Positions 31,341-39,319 of a DNA stretch of 43,375 nucleotides are shown in pieces. Within the stretch, counting starts at the first letter, position 1, and the number at the start of each line of letters is the position of its first letter. The translations under genes and the position numbers were made by a program. The notes under the pieces are model-generated. The model saw only the letters and a list, made by a program, of their open reading frames with translations, did no database searches and was not told where the DNA came from. This stretch comes from an uncultured Alphaproteobacteria bacterium (lineage in GTDB: Bacteria > Pseudomonadota > Alphaproteobacteria > MPNO01 > UBA2964): assembly GCA_938048165.1 (NCBI GenBank), contig CALIBP010000083.1, forward strand, positions 1-43,375, given 5' to 3'.

Positions 31341-32099
31341 TTAGACCGCTGTGAAACCGCCATCAACGAAGACGTCGGAGCCGGTCATGAAACTTGACTG
31401 GTCGCTGGCCAAAAAGGCTGCCGCGTTGGCAATGTCTTCCGGTTGTCCAAGACGTCCAATGGGATGCAGCGGTACCATTTTGGCGCGGACCTGTTCTATA
31501 GTCGGGGTGCGAGCGAGTAGTCGGTTGGTCTCGATAGCCCCCGGTAGAATGCTGTTGGCGCGGATATTGTCTGGGGCAAAATCCAGCGCGATAGAACGTG
31601 TCAACTGACGGACGGCACCCTTGGTAGCCATATAGGCGGGCCGTTGCGGCCAGGCGATATGGCCGAAAGTCGATGATATATTGATAAACTGTCCGCCACC
31701 TGCTGCTTGCATATGAGGGATGGCATGTTTCGACACCAGGAACATGCCGGTGAGGTTGACGTCCATAACTTCTTGCCATGTTTCGAGTGGCATATTGGCG
31801 ACCGTATGAAGTGGTTCTGAGGCTGCTGCGGCATTTACGACGACCTCAAGTTTGCCAAATTCCTCGGCCGTTTGATCGACGGTTGTCTTTACCGCCGCTT
31901 CATCGGCGACGTTGCAAATCCTGGCAATTGCTTTGCCACCTGCCTCTTCGATATCGGCCACTGTCCTGGCGACGGTTTCTTCATTGACGTCGACGCAGCA
32001 AACGGCAGCGCCTTCGGCAGCAAATTTCCGTGCTATTGCACCAGCTATGCCACCACCGGCGGCGGTTACGAGCGCGGCCTTTCCGTCAAGCATTCCCAT
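31341..32099 (-). CDS. SDR-family oxidoreductase, tandem paralogue 3
   Basis: The 252-residue SDR has TAAGGGIAGA (one of the three classical glycines kept), NAAA, NISS, AYMATK and DVNLTG. It is more distant from paralogues 1 and 2 than they are from each other. AGGGAGAT precedes ATG 32099. First SDR of the tandem set, 38 bp after the VOC gene. Three paralogues with conserved catalytic residues suggest sequential or stereo-selective oxidations on related substrates (inference). Confidence 0.87.
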   Translation of the reverse strand: MGMLDGKAALVTAAGGGIAGAIARKFAAEGAAVCCVDVNEETVARTVADIEEAGGKAIARICNVADEAAVKTTVDQTAEEFGKLEVVVNAAAASEPLHTVANMPLETWQEVMDVNLTGMFLVSKHAIPHMQAAGGGQFINISSTFGHIAWPQRPAYMATKGAVRQLTRSIALDFAPDNIRANSILPGAIETNRLLARTPTIEQVRAKMVPLHPIGRLGQPEDIANAAAFLASDQSSFMTGSDVFVDGGFTAV

Positions 32100-32137
32100 T
32101 TTGATCTCCCTGTTTGGGGTCTGTTGCCCTTATCTTT

Positions 32138-32506
32138 TTATCCTCTAAATTCTATGGCTTCGCCATCCGGTCCGGCAAATACGGTGCGCCGCCAACCAGC
32201 TTCACGTTCTTCGCGGGCACCGGTGTCATGTGGTTCGGTGAGAACCGGGATGTTGGCATTTTTCAATCTGGTTACATCGGCGTCAAAATCATCTGACTCG
32301 AAACAAAAATGAAAGCCGTTCATCTTCCCGTTACCGCAATGTACCAGTTCGAGAATTGTGTCTCCTGAGCGCAGATAGGCGATGCGCATTCCATCCGCCA
32401 CGACCTGCTCATTATAAAGTTCGCAGCCAAAATGCTCTTCGTAAAAGGCTACGGAGCGATCAATGTCGGTAACATCAAGAGCGACGTGGTCTATTCTTTT
32501 GAACAT
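32138..32506 (-). CDS. Single-domain VOC (glyoxalase/methylmalonyl-CoA epimerase-like) protein
   Basis: The 122-residue VOC protein begins RIDHVALDVTDIDRSVAFY (first His metal ligand), with ILELVHCG, GFHFCFES (second His) and GEAIEFRG (C-terminal Glu), so the metal site looks complete for a dimeric enzyme. Start ATG 32506 is fixed by AAAGGAGA just upstream; the frame to 32614 is non-coding. Likely lyase, epimerase or dioxygenase-type chemistry. It heads the minus-strand operon VOC-SDR-SDR-SDR. Confidence 0.82.
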   Translation of the reverse strand: MFKRIDHVALDVTDIDRSVAFYEEHFGCELYNEQVVADGMRIAYLRSGDTILELVHCGNGKMNGFHFCFESDDFDADVTRLKNANIPVLTEPHDTGAREEREAGWRRTVFAGPDGEAIEFRG

Positions 32507-32718
32507 TGAATATCTCCTTTGAATTAGCGGATTAAGCGCCGTAGCATTTACCGCAGTTGGTTGAGAGTCAAACCACGACTGAGAAGATGGTGTGACATTC
32601 GAAGAATCATACATGACGCTCTAAGGTAGGAGGATTACAATGGTTTTGTCGGAAACCGTTGTCCTCGGCTGGCTTTGGAGAAAAGCAGGCTTATTTGCCG
32701 AAATGGAGAAGGTAAAAA

Positions 32719-33510
32719 ATGAAAAAGGGAATTTTAGTTGGGATTGTCGTGATCCTGCTCGCTGTGGTTGGCGGTGGCGTTTATGTGTTTTTGAACGCAG
32801 GCGATTTGATCAAACAGGTTGTCGAAGAGGTTGGCTCTAAAGCGACAAAAACCAAAGTTACGTTGAATAAGGTTGATCTTTCAATCCAGACAGGCGAAGC
32901 GGCGCTCAAAGGGTTCCGTATGGGTAACCCTGCCGGGTTCAAGACTGATAAAGCCATGAGCTTTGGTGCTGTTAGCGTGAAAATTGATACAGATTCTGTC
33001 ACGAGAGATGTGATCGTCATCAAAGAAGTCGTTATTTCGGCGGCTGACATCACGTATGAATATGCTGATGGCAAAGCCAATTTCGACGTCATTCAGAAAA
33101 ATGTCGAGGCGTTCGCCAAAGAAATGGGTGCTGGTGGCAAGAAAGATGCGAAGTATGATAAAGGCGGCAAGAAACTAATCATCAATAACCTTTATATTCG
33201 TGATGGTAAGGTGGTGATTAGTGCCGGGCTGTTAGCGGGCAAGAAAATCACAGTACCGTTGCCGACCATTCATCTGAAAGACATTGGCAAGAAGGAAAAA
33301 GGCGCGACAGCCGGTGAAGTCGCGAGCCAGGTTATGGATTCGATCAGCAGCAAGATTGCCGGTGTTGGTAAGACGGGTATGGATACCGCTGTGAAGGCTC
33401 TTAAGGGTGCCGCTGAGGGCGCTAAAAAGTTGCTCGAAGGTGGTGCGGACGGTGCTGGTGAGGTGTTGGAAGGCACCACCAAGTCGATAAAGGGCTTGTT
33501 TGGGAAGTAG
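32719..33510 (+). CDS. AsmA-like inner-membrane-anchored periplasmic protein
   Basis: The 263-residue protein has one N-terminal transmembrane helix (about 4-25) and a periplasmic part. The latter has a repeating beta pattern (VDLSIQTGEAALKGFRMGNPAGF, VKIDTDSV, VVISAADITYEY, LIINNLYIRDGKV) typical of AsmA/DUF748 proteins, shorter than AsmA itself. The last 70 residues are Ala/Gly/Lys-rich and helical (MDTAVKALKGAAEGAKKLLEGG). AsmA-like proteins are linked to lipid transport and outer-membrane homeostasis. A second well-positioned SD (GGAGG) and ATG at 32640 begin an overlapping frame, probably spurious. Confidence 0.72.
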   Translation: MKKGILVGIVVILLAVVGGGVYVFLNAGDLIKQVVEEVGSKATKTKVTLNKVDLSIQTGEAALKGFRMGNPAGFKTDKAMSFGAVSVKIDTDSVTRDVIVIKEVVISAADITYEYADGKANFDVIQKNVEAFAKEMGAGGKKDAKYDKGGKKLIINNLYIRDGKVVISAGLLAGKKITVPLPTIHLKDIGKKEKGATAGEVASQVMDSISSKIAGVGKTGMDTAVKALKGAAEGAKKLLEGGADGAGEVLEGTTKSIKGLFGK

Positions 33511-33595
33511 AAGCTTGATGGAATAAGGCGTTTACGAACAGGTAACCGCATTAATTCTAAAATAATGGCCGGGAAGCCCGGTTGAGGAGGTCTTC

Positions 33596-34381
33596 ATGGC
33601 ACCAGACGGAATGCAATCGCTTAACATTCCTTCGCTTCGCGGCAAGGTCAGTGAAGAAGAGTGGCAAGCCCGGGTCGATCTGGCCTGCGCCTATCGGCTG
33701 GTCGCGCATTATGGCTGGACCCACGTAACCGCCAATCACATTTCGCTGCGTGTTCCGGGCGAAGAAGAGCATTTTCTTCTTAATCCTTACGGCTTGTTGT
33801 TTGACGAAGTTACGGCGTCGAGCCTGGTAAAAATTGATCTCGATGGAAATAAAGTCATGGAGAGTGATTTCGGGATCAATCAGGCAGGATATGTCATTCA
33901 CAGTGCTATCCATGGCGCTCGTAAAGACATCACCTGTGCGATCCATACCCATACAGAGGCCGGTATGGCCGTATCGTCACAGAAGAATGGCCTGTTGCCG
34001 CTCAATATGAGTGCGATCCGCTTTTATGAAAGGATCGCCTATCATGATTATGAAGGCGTGACGGTGGATGTTGAAGAACGCGAGAACATCGTCAAACACC
34101 TAGGTAATCATTATGCGATGATCCTGCGGAATCATGGATTGCTGACGCTTGGTCGCAATCTCGGTGAAGCCTTTTATCTGATGTATAACCTTGAAAAGGC
34201 CTGTCGCGCTCAAGTCGCGGCAATGGCTGGGGGTGCCGAGCTCGAGATACCGCCAGAGCATGTCCTGCAAAAATCGGCTGAACAAAGCTGGCGGCCAAAT
34301 AACAATTCGCCCGAGCAACACCCCGCCTGGCCAGCGATGAGGCGTAAGATGGACAGGGTAGACCCGTCTTATCGGGATTGA
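33596..34381 (+). CDS. Class II aldolase/adducin-family protein
   Basis: The 261-residue protein has the zinc-binding set of class II aldolases: AIHTHT (His117, His119) and RNHG (His180), with NHISLR near residue 47 for phosphate or carboxylate binding. The family includes fuculose-phosphate aldolase, ribulose-phosphate epimerase and many decarboxylases or dehydratases acting on aromatic or hydroxy-acid substrates. The C-terminal WRPNNNSP and PAWPAMRRKMDR are typical of the HpaH-neighbouring subgroup without sugar substrates. A strong SD (GAGGAGG) precedes ATG 33596. It converges with the dioxygenase gene 14 bp downstream. Confidence 0.85.
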   Translation: MAPDGMQSLNIPSLRGKVSEEEWQARVDLACAYRLVAHYGWTHVTANHISLRVPGEEEHFLLNPYGLLFDEVTASSLVKIDLDGNKVMESDFGINQAGYVIHSAIHGARKDITCAIHTHTEAGMAVSSQKNGLLPLNMSAIRFYERIAYHDYEGVTVDVEERENIVKHLGNHYAMILRNHGLLTLGRNLGEAFYLMYNLEKACRAQVAAMAGGAELEIPPEHVLQKSAEQSWRPNNNSPEQHPAWPAMRRKMDRVDPSYRD

Positions 34382-34395
34382 GTTGAATTGCCGTA

Positions 34396-35223
34396 TTAGC
34401 TTCTTCCGCCCGCTTCGATTTTTTCCTCTGTAATCGACATGAACTTTTCACGCGTGTCGAGCATTGCTTCAATGCAGACCGGATCCATGCTCATTTGTGG
34501 CATTGGGTCAGCGCCCCAGTAACCGTACTTGTCTTCGCCGCGAAGTAGCATGGCAGTTGCTCCCTCAAAGCGCGTTTCGCGGACATGTGGCGCTACATAA
34601 TGAATAGAAAACCCAATCCGGGGATGATTTGCATTATTGGGACCCGAGCTGTGGACCACGCTTTCATGATGGAAAACGACCTGTCCCGCCTTTAACTCGG
34701 CATAAACAGCTTCGTCCTCCGGCACGCCGATAACATTTTGTCCGAGCGTCGCAAGATTATCGGGGTGGGGGCTGATTTCATGAGTCGATTTCTGTTTGTG
34801 AGATCCCGGGATGTAACGCAGACACCCGGATTCAATCGTGGAGTCATTGAAGCCAAGCCAGGCTGTGACCGTTTCAGCGGGCTCAAATCCATAGACAAAA
34901 CTATCTGTGTGCCAAGAAATAAATCGGGGGTCGTTGGCCTTCTTGGTAAAAAATGATGCGCCCCAGCAAAGAATATTGGGGCCGATTAAATCTTCGAGCG
35001 CATCCAGCAATTTTTCATTGCTCACCACATCGCACAGCCACGGGAATGGTAAATGCGCTTTAATTCGAAATCGATTCTGTGGCTCTTCGCCGAGCTCTTT
35101 TTCTAGCGCGTTAAATTTTTGCCAAAGTCCTCCGGCTTCCTCTGGAGAGTAAACCTCATAGGGGAACAGGAAGCCATCATCCTTGAATTGCTGCACTTGC
35201 TGGTCGGTTAACGACTTGCGCAT
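34396..35223 (-). CDS. Phytanoyl-CoA dioxygenase (PhyH)-family protein
   Basis: The 275-residue Fe(II)/2-oxoglutarate dioxygenase has SWHTDS (His105, Asp107), a distal His in VVHSSGPN (His191) and an Arg in HPRIGFS (Arg202) for 2-oxoglutarate. The iron triad is complete. PhyH proteins hydroxylate branched acyl-CoAs or small metabolites. The ACAD gene upstream on the same strand (23-bp gap) suggests an acyl-CoA or carboxylic acid substrate (inference). AGAGAGAAG precedes the start. Confidence 0.87.
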   Translation of the reverse strand: MRKSLTDQQVQQFKDDGFLFPYEVYSPEEAGGLWQKFNALEKELGEEPQNRFRIKAHLPFPWLCDVVSNEKLLDALEDLIGPNILCWGASFFTKKANDPRFISWHTDSFVYGFEPAETVTAWLGFNDSTIESGCLRYIPGSHKQKSTHEISPHPDNLATLGQNVIGVPEDEAVYAELKAGQVVFHHESVVHSSGPNNANHPRIGFSIHYVAPHVRETRFEGATAMLLRGEDKYGYWGADPMPQMSMDPVCIEAMLDTREKFMSITEEKIEAGGRS

Positions 35224-35246
35224 ATTCTTCTCTCTCGCTTTTTTCG

Positions 35247-36404
35247 TCAGTATTCTCGTAAAACATTCCGTGCGATGACCATTTTCATGACTTCCGTTGG
35301 GCCCTCTGTAATCCGAAAACTACGGGATTGGCGCCAGAACTGCTCAATCGGTAAATCTGTGGTCAGGCCAATGCCACCATGTATCTGGAGACACCGATCT
35401 GCGGCGCGGAAGCCGAGCTCATCCGCATACATTTTTTGGATAAAGCCATCAGTTCGGTCGATATCGCCCTCCGTTGCTCTGGTGGCAACGTTATAGACCA
35501 TTAGCCGGGCTGCCTGCAGTTCGATATAGGTGTCGGAGATCATCCACTGTACGGACTGCCGGTTTGCCAACGGTTCGCCAAACGTTTCACGCTGTTTGGC
35601 ATACTCACACATCATTTCAAGGCATCGTTGTGCAGTGCCAACACCGCGTGACCCGTGCTTTAACCGACCGTTTGCAAGAAACCGCTGGCCTAGCGCGAAG
35701 CCCTGACCTTCCTCGCCAATGCGTTTTTCGACTGGCACACGAACATTGTCGAAATGTATCTCGCAGGGACAATCCCCCATCATCGTCTCGAATTTTGTGG
35801 TGATGTTGACACCTGGCGAATCCATGTCGACCAGGAACATCGATATACCACCCCGAGAGCCTTTTTCACGGTCTGTTGCTGCTAACAATTGGCAAAAATC
35901 GGCCTCTTCAGCACCAGTTATCCAGCGCTTGGTACCGTTAATGACGTATTCGTCGCCTTCGAGAACGGCGGACGTGCGCATTCCACCGGGGTCACTGCCA
36001 GCATCGGGCTCAGTTTGCGCGAAGCAGGCTTCCTTCTCGCCATTAAGAACGGGGTATAGATACAGCTCCTTCATCTCGTCGCTGAGCTCATAAAGTGGAG
36101 CCCGGACTTGCGGTCCCATAACACCGCCGAGGCCGCGGGTCGGGACGGCAATGGTCCGACCTAGCTGTTCCCATACGATGCAGAGCGACACCAGATCTGC
36201 GCCAACGCCACCATACTCTTCAGGGACCTCCATCTTCCAGAGGCCAAGCTCTTTTGAGCGGGCATGATATTTTTCACGCCATTCAGGCTTTAGCTGTCCG
36301 TCTTCACCACAGGTTTCCATCTCGTAAGGGATCATCTCCTCGTCGACAAACCGTTTCATCGTATCGCGGAAAAGTTGGTGCTCTTCGGAAAGAGGATATT
36401 CCAT
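35247..36404 (-). CDS. Acyl-CoA dehydrogenase
   Basis: The 385-residue ACAD has CFAQTEPDAGSDPGGMRTSA for flavin contact, NGTKRWITGA, the arginine helix (AKQRETFGEPLANRQ) and ITEGPTE with the catalytic Glu (Glu367). It is a full-length, apparently active flavoprotein that would pass electrons to ETF. It is closely related to the ACAD at 37603 (same length and same FCQTEP/FAQTEP, DADRCLQIHGG and ITEGPTE blocks). It is divergent from acuI and co-directional with the PhyH-family gene. Substrate unknown; medium- or branched-chain acyl-CoA likely. Confidence 0.9.
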   Translation of the reverse strand: MEYPLSEEHQLFRDTMKRFVDEEMIPYEMETCGEDGQLKPEWREKYHARSKELGLWKMEVPEEYGGVGADLVSLCIVWEQLGRTIAVPTRGLGGVMGPQVRAPLYELSDEMKELYLYPVLNGEKEACFAQTEPDAGSDPGGMRTSAVLEGDEYVINGTKRWITGAEEADFCQLLAATDREKGSRGGISMFLVDMDSPGVNITTKFETMMGDCPCEIHFDNVRVPVEKRIGEEGQGFALGQRFLANGRLKHGSRGVGTAQRCLEMMCEYAKQRETFGEPLANRQSVQWMISDTYIELQAARLMVYNVATRATEGDIDRTDGFIQKMYADELGFRAADRCLQIHGGIGLTTDLPIEQFWRQSRSFRITEGPTEVMKMVIARNVLREY

Positions 36405-36486
36405 CCCATTGTCTCCCTGGCTGTATGTTTTCTTGTGGACTTATGATCGGAGTGAGATCGGCTATTGTCAATGCGAGGAGCGCAGA

Positions 36487-36515
36487 TTGACCCTCTGGCG
36501 AGACAGGTCTAGAAA
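36487..36515 (+). promoter_or_regulatory. Candidate sigma-70-type promoter for the acuI operon
   Basis: TTGACC (36487-36492), a 17-base spacer and TAGAAA (36510-36515) lie 47 bases upstream of ATG 36562. This is a near-consensus -35 and a weaker -10. It sits in the divergent gap shared with the minus-strand ACAD gene. It was assigned by eye only. Confidence 0.35.
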
Positions 36516-36561
36516 AGATGAAAACCCCATAAAGGGGAATACGAATACAGGGAGATGCAAT

Positions 36562-37557
36562 ATGGCCGATGAATTTCGCGCCTTGGTTCTCAATGAGGCG
36601 GATAAAGGTGTTGCGGCATCAATTCAACAGCTTACCGATGATCAACTTCAGGACGGCGATGTTACCGTTGCGATCTCTCATTCGACCCTAAACTATAAGG
36701 ATGGCATGGTCCTCAAGGGGATTGGCCGACTGGTGCGGAACTACCCTCATGTTCCTGGTATCGATTTTGCGGGGACCGTCGAAGCCTCAGAGTCAGGCAC
36801 CTACAAGGCAGGCGACAAGGTTATCCTAACGGGGTGGCGCGTCGGTGAAGCACACTGGGGCGGTTATGCGCAAAAAGCCCGAGTGAAGTCTGATTGGCTT
36901 GTGCCCTTGCCTGAAGGAATGTCCGAGAAACGCTCAATGGCCATCGGAACGGCTGGGTTTACCGCCATGCTGGCTGTAATGGAACTTGAAGCGCATGGAA
37001 TTACACCTGATAGCGGTCCGGTTCTTGTAACCGGAGGCAACGGCGGTGTCGGCGGTGTCGCTATAGGTATTCTGGCAGGTTGCGGCTATGAGGTTCACGC
37101 CTCGACCGGGCGGCCGCAATTGGCAGATCATTTGAAGTCAATTGGGGCAAACGAAATTATCCCGCGCGAAGAGCTCGACGTTGTCCCGGAAAGGCCGCTC
37201 GCCTCCGAGCGTTGGGCGGGCGTTGTTGATGCTGTCGGCGGCAATACGCTGGCGTCAATTTTACCTCAAATGAAATATCGTGGTGCTGTTGCAGCGTGCG
37301 GCCTCGCCGGTGGTGCGGAACTCAACTCCACGGTCATTCCATTCTTGTTACGAGGCGTAAAGCTCCTTGGAATTGATTCTGTGATGTGTCCGTTCGAACA
37401 AAGAAAGGCAGCGTGGGACAGACTTGCGAAAGACCTGTCTATGGACTCGCTTGATGCGATTACCGAGGTCGCTGCTTTGGGCGATCTGCCTGATCTCGCG
37501 GGAAAAATCCTGAAGGGTGAGACGCAGGGCCGCGTCGTGGTTGATGTAAACGCGTAA
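36562..37557 (+). CDS. acuI: Acrylyl-CoA reductase (AcuI/YhdH-type MDR oxidoreductase)
   Basis: The 331-residue medium-chain reductase has the quinone-reductase-like N-terminus with NYKDGM and the NADPH loop VTGGNGGVGGVAI. The AcuI/YhdH signatures are PGIDFAGTV, GWRVGEAHWGGYAQ and SVMCP. The start is ATG 36562 after GGGAGA; the longer frame to 36409 reads through promoter sequence. AcuI reduces acryloyl-CoA to propionyl-CoA, in DMSP or 3-hydroxypropionate metabolism. Here it sits between two ACADs and before a thioesterase, so it may protect the cell from reactive enoyl-CoAs produced by that pathway (inference). Confidence 0.82.
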   Translation: MADEFRALVLNEADKGVAASIQQLTDDQLQDGDVTVAISHSTLNYKDGMVLKGIGRLVRNYPHVPGIDFAGTVEASESGTYKAGDKVILTGWRVGEAHWGGYAQKARVKSDWLVPLPEGMSEKRSMAIGTAGFTAMLAVMELEAHGITPDSGPVLVTGGNGGVGGVAIGILAGCGYEVHASTGRPQLADHLKSIGANEIIPREELDVVPERPLASERWAGVVDAVGGNTLASILPQMKYRGAVAACGLAGGAELNSTVIPFLLRGVKLLGIDSVMCPFEQRKAAWDRLAKDLSMDSLDAITEVAALGDLPDLAGKILKGETQGRVVVDVNA

Positions 37558-37602
37558 CACTGAAAAAGAATAACGATCTTAAAGCAAAATAGGGGAACAG
37601 GG

Positions 37603-38760
37603 ATGGATTTCGATCTTCCGGAAGAATTAAAAATGCTGAAGGATAACCTTCGGCGCTTTGTGGATACCGAGCTTATTCCGATTGAGCGTGAAACCAATGA
37701 CGGCACAGAATTTCTGCCGGGCGTTCAGGAAAAGCTGGAAGAAAAGGCGAGGGATCTTGGGCTTTGGTTGTTTGACGTTCCGGAGGAATTTGGTGGGCTC
37801 GGTCTCGGTCATTTGTCGAAAACGGTCATGTGGGAGGAAATGGCGCGAACCATTGCTGTGCCCGCCCGGAATGCGTCCATTTTCGGCCCTCGGGTTAGTC
37901 CTATTCTGTATTCGCTCAATGAAGAACAAAAAGAGCGATTTCTTTATCCGGTGGTCAAAGGTGAAAAGACTAGCTGCTTTTGTCAAACAGAACCTGAAGC
38001 TGGCGGCGACCCGGGTGGTATCAGAACGACGGCAGTTCGAGATGGCGATGATTATATTATCAATGGTCATAAGCGTTTTATTACGGGCGCTGGAAATGCA
38101 GATTTTGCGCAGGTCGTAACTGCTACAGACCGGGAAAAAGGATCACGTGGCGGGCTGACCGTATTTCTCGTCGATATGGACACACCCGGTATCACCAAGT
38201 TGCGGCAGCAGGATATGATGATTGCTGATCGGCCATGGGAAATTTTATTTGAGAATGTTCGGGTCCCGGCCTCTCAGCGTGTTGGTGAGGAGGGGGACGG
38301 CATGCGTGCCGCGCAGAGCTGGTTGACCGAAGGTCGTTTGCGGCATGGCGCGCGTGGTGTCGGCGTTATCACACGTTGTCTGGAACTAGCGGCTACCTAT
38401 GCCAATCAGCGATCAACTTTTGGCGCGAAATTGGCGTCCCGGCAAACTGTTCAGAATATGCTGGTTGATATGTTCCAGAATCGGCATCAGCTGCAGCTCA
38501 TGGTCTACAATGCATCCTGGCGTGCTGATCAGGGCGAAGATGTCCGCAAAGAATCCTATATGTGTAAGTATTTTGGTGACGAAATGTCGTTCCAGGCTGC
38601 GGATCGCTGCATGCAGATTCATGGCGGGATGGGGCTCACCAAGGACCTACCAATTGAGCAGTTTTTCCGGGATCAGCGCAGCATGGTTATTACTGAAGGG
38701 CCAACAGAAATTCTCAAAATGGCCTTGGCGCGGCAGATTTTGCGCGATTACGGCGAGTGA
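37603..38760 (+). CDS. Acyl-CoA dehydrogenase
   Basis: The 385-residue ACAD has FCQTEPEAGGDPGGIRTTA, NGHKRFITGA, YANQRSTFGAKLASRQ, AADRCMQIHGGMG and ITEGPTE with catalytic Glu365. It is a paralogue of the divergent ACAD at 35247. AGGGGAACAGGG precedes ATG 37603. It lies 45 bp after acuI and 9 bp before the thioesterase gene, all one operon. Presumably it oxidises an acyl-CoA to an enoyl-CoA, and AcuI or the hydratase may act next. Confidence 0.9.
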   Translation: MDFDLPEELKMLKDNLRRFVDTELIPIERETNDGTEFLPGVQEKLEEKARDLGLWLFDVPEEFGGLGLGHLSKTVMWEEMARTIAVPARNASIFGPRVSPILYSLNEEQKERFLYPVVKGEKTSCFCQTEPEAGGDPGGIRTTAVRDGDDYIINGHKRFITGAGNADFAQVVTATDREKGSRGGLTVFLVDMDTPGITKLRQQDMMIADRPWEILFENVRVPASQRVGEEGDGMRAAQSWLTEGRLRHGARGVGVITRCLELAATYANQRSTFGAKLASRQTVQNMLVDMFQNRHQLQLMVYNASWRADQGEDVRKESYMCKYFGDEMSFQAADRCMQIHGGMGLTKDLPIEQFFRDQRSMVITEGPTEILKMALARQILRDYGE

Positions 38761-38769
38761 GCGGTTTTG

Positions 38770-39273
38770 ATGGCTAGTGAAACAGAGAAGCCGGTACTTC
38801 CACCTGCACGTCCGACGCTGAAAGAGTTTGCGGCTTTCGCTGATAATATTGGTATCCGCCTTGTCGAGTGGGAGCTCGACCGCTGTGTTATCGAGTTCGA
38901 TGTTGAAGAACATACTCTTAATGGCACGGGTGTTTTGCATGGTGGTTGCATGTCGACCGTTATCGATACGGCTCTGGCCCATGCTGCCATTTACTGTACG
39001 GTTCCGGGAAACTATCGCTCTGGGGCAACGGTGACATTGACCGTCAATTTCATCCTGCCGGTTAAGCATGGTAGCCGGGTAAAAATCGAATCAAAGAAGA
39101 CAGGCGGTGGGCGAACCATGTTTATGTCAGTAGCCGAGGCGAAAGATGAATCCGGTCGTATCGTAGCTACGGGGCAGGGTATTGGTCGCTATCGAGATGG
39201 ATGCCATACGCCTGAGGGCTTGCCGAGGCCGGACGGCGTACCGGACGGTAAATCTCCCGGTCGGTTTTCCTAA
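38770..39273 (+). CDS. PaaI-type hotdog thioesterase
   Basis: The 167-residue hotdog-fold protein has VLHGGCMSTVIDTALAHA (HGG at 57-59, Asp66) and a second strand set with SGATVTLTVNFILPVKHGSRV, typical of PaaI/YdiI acyl-CoA thioesterases. ATG 38770 is preferred to the TTG three bases earlier. It would hydrolyse aryl- or acyl-CoA, releasing trapped CoA. It belongs to the acuI-ACAD operon and precedes the NDP-forming ligase. Confidence 0.85.
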   Translation: MASETEKPVLPPARPTLKEFAAFADNIGIRLVEWELDRCVIEFDVEEHTLNGTGVLHGGCMSTVIDTALAHAAIYCTVPGNYRSGATVTLTVNFILPVKHGSRVKIESKKTGGGRTMFMSVAEAKDESGRIVATGQGIGRYRDGCHTPEGLPRPDGVPDGKSPGRFS

Positions 39274-39319
39274 GGATAATCATTTCGTGTTTGGCGGATA
39301 ACTTTAGCGAGATTACACA

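Noticed and set aside
32640-32840. 66-codon frame with a good GGAGG before the AsmA-like gene
   Set aside because: Runs out of frame into the AsmA-like coding sequence and encodes a Trp/Arg/Cys-rich chance peptide; at most a leader ORF.
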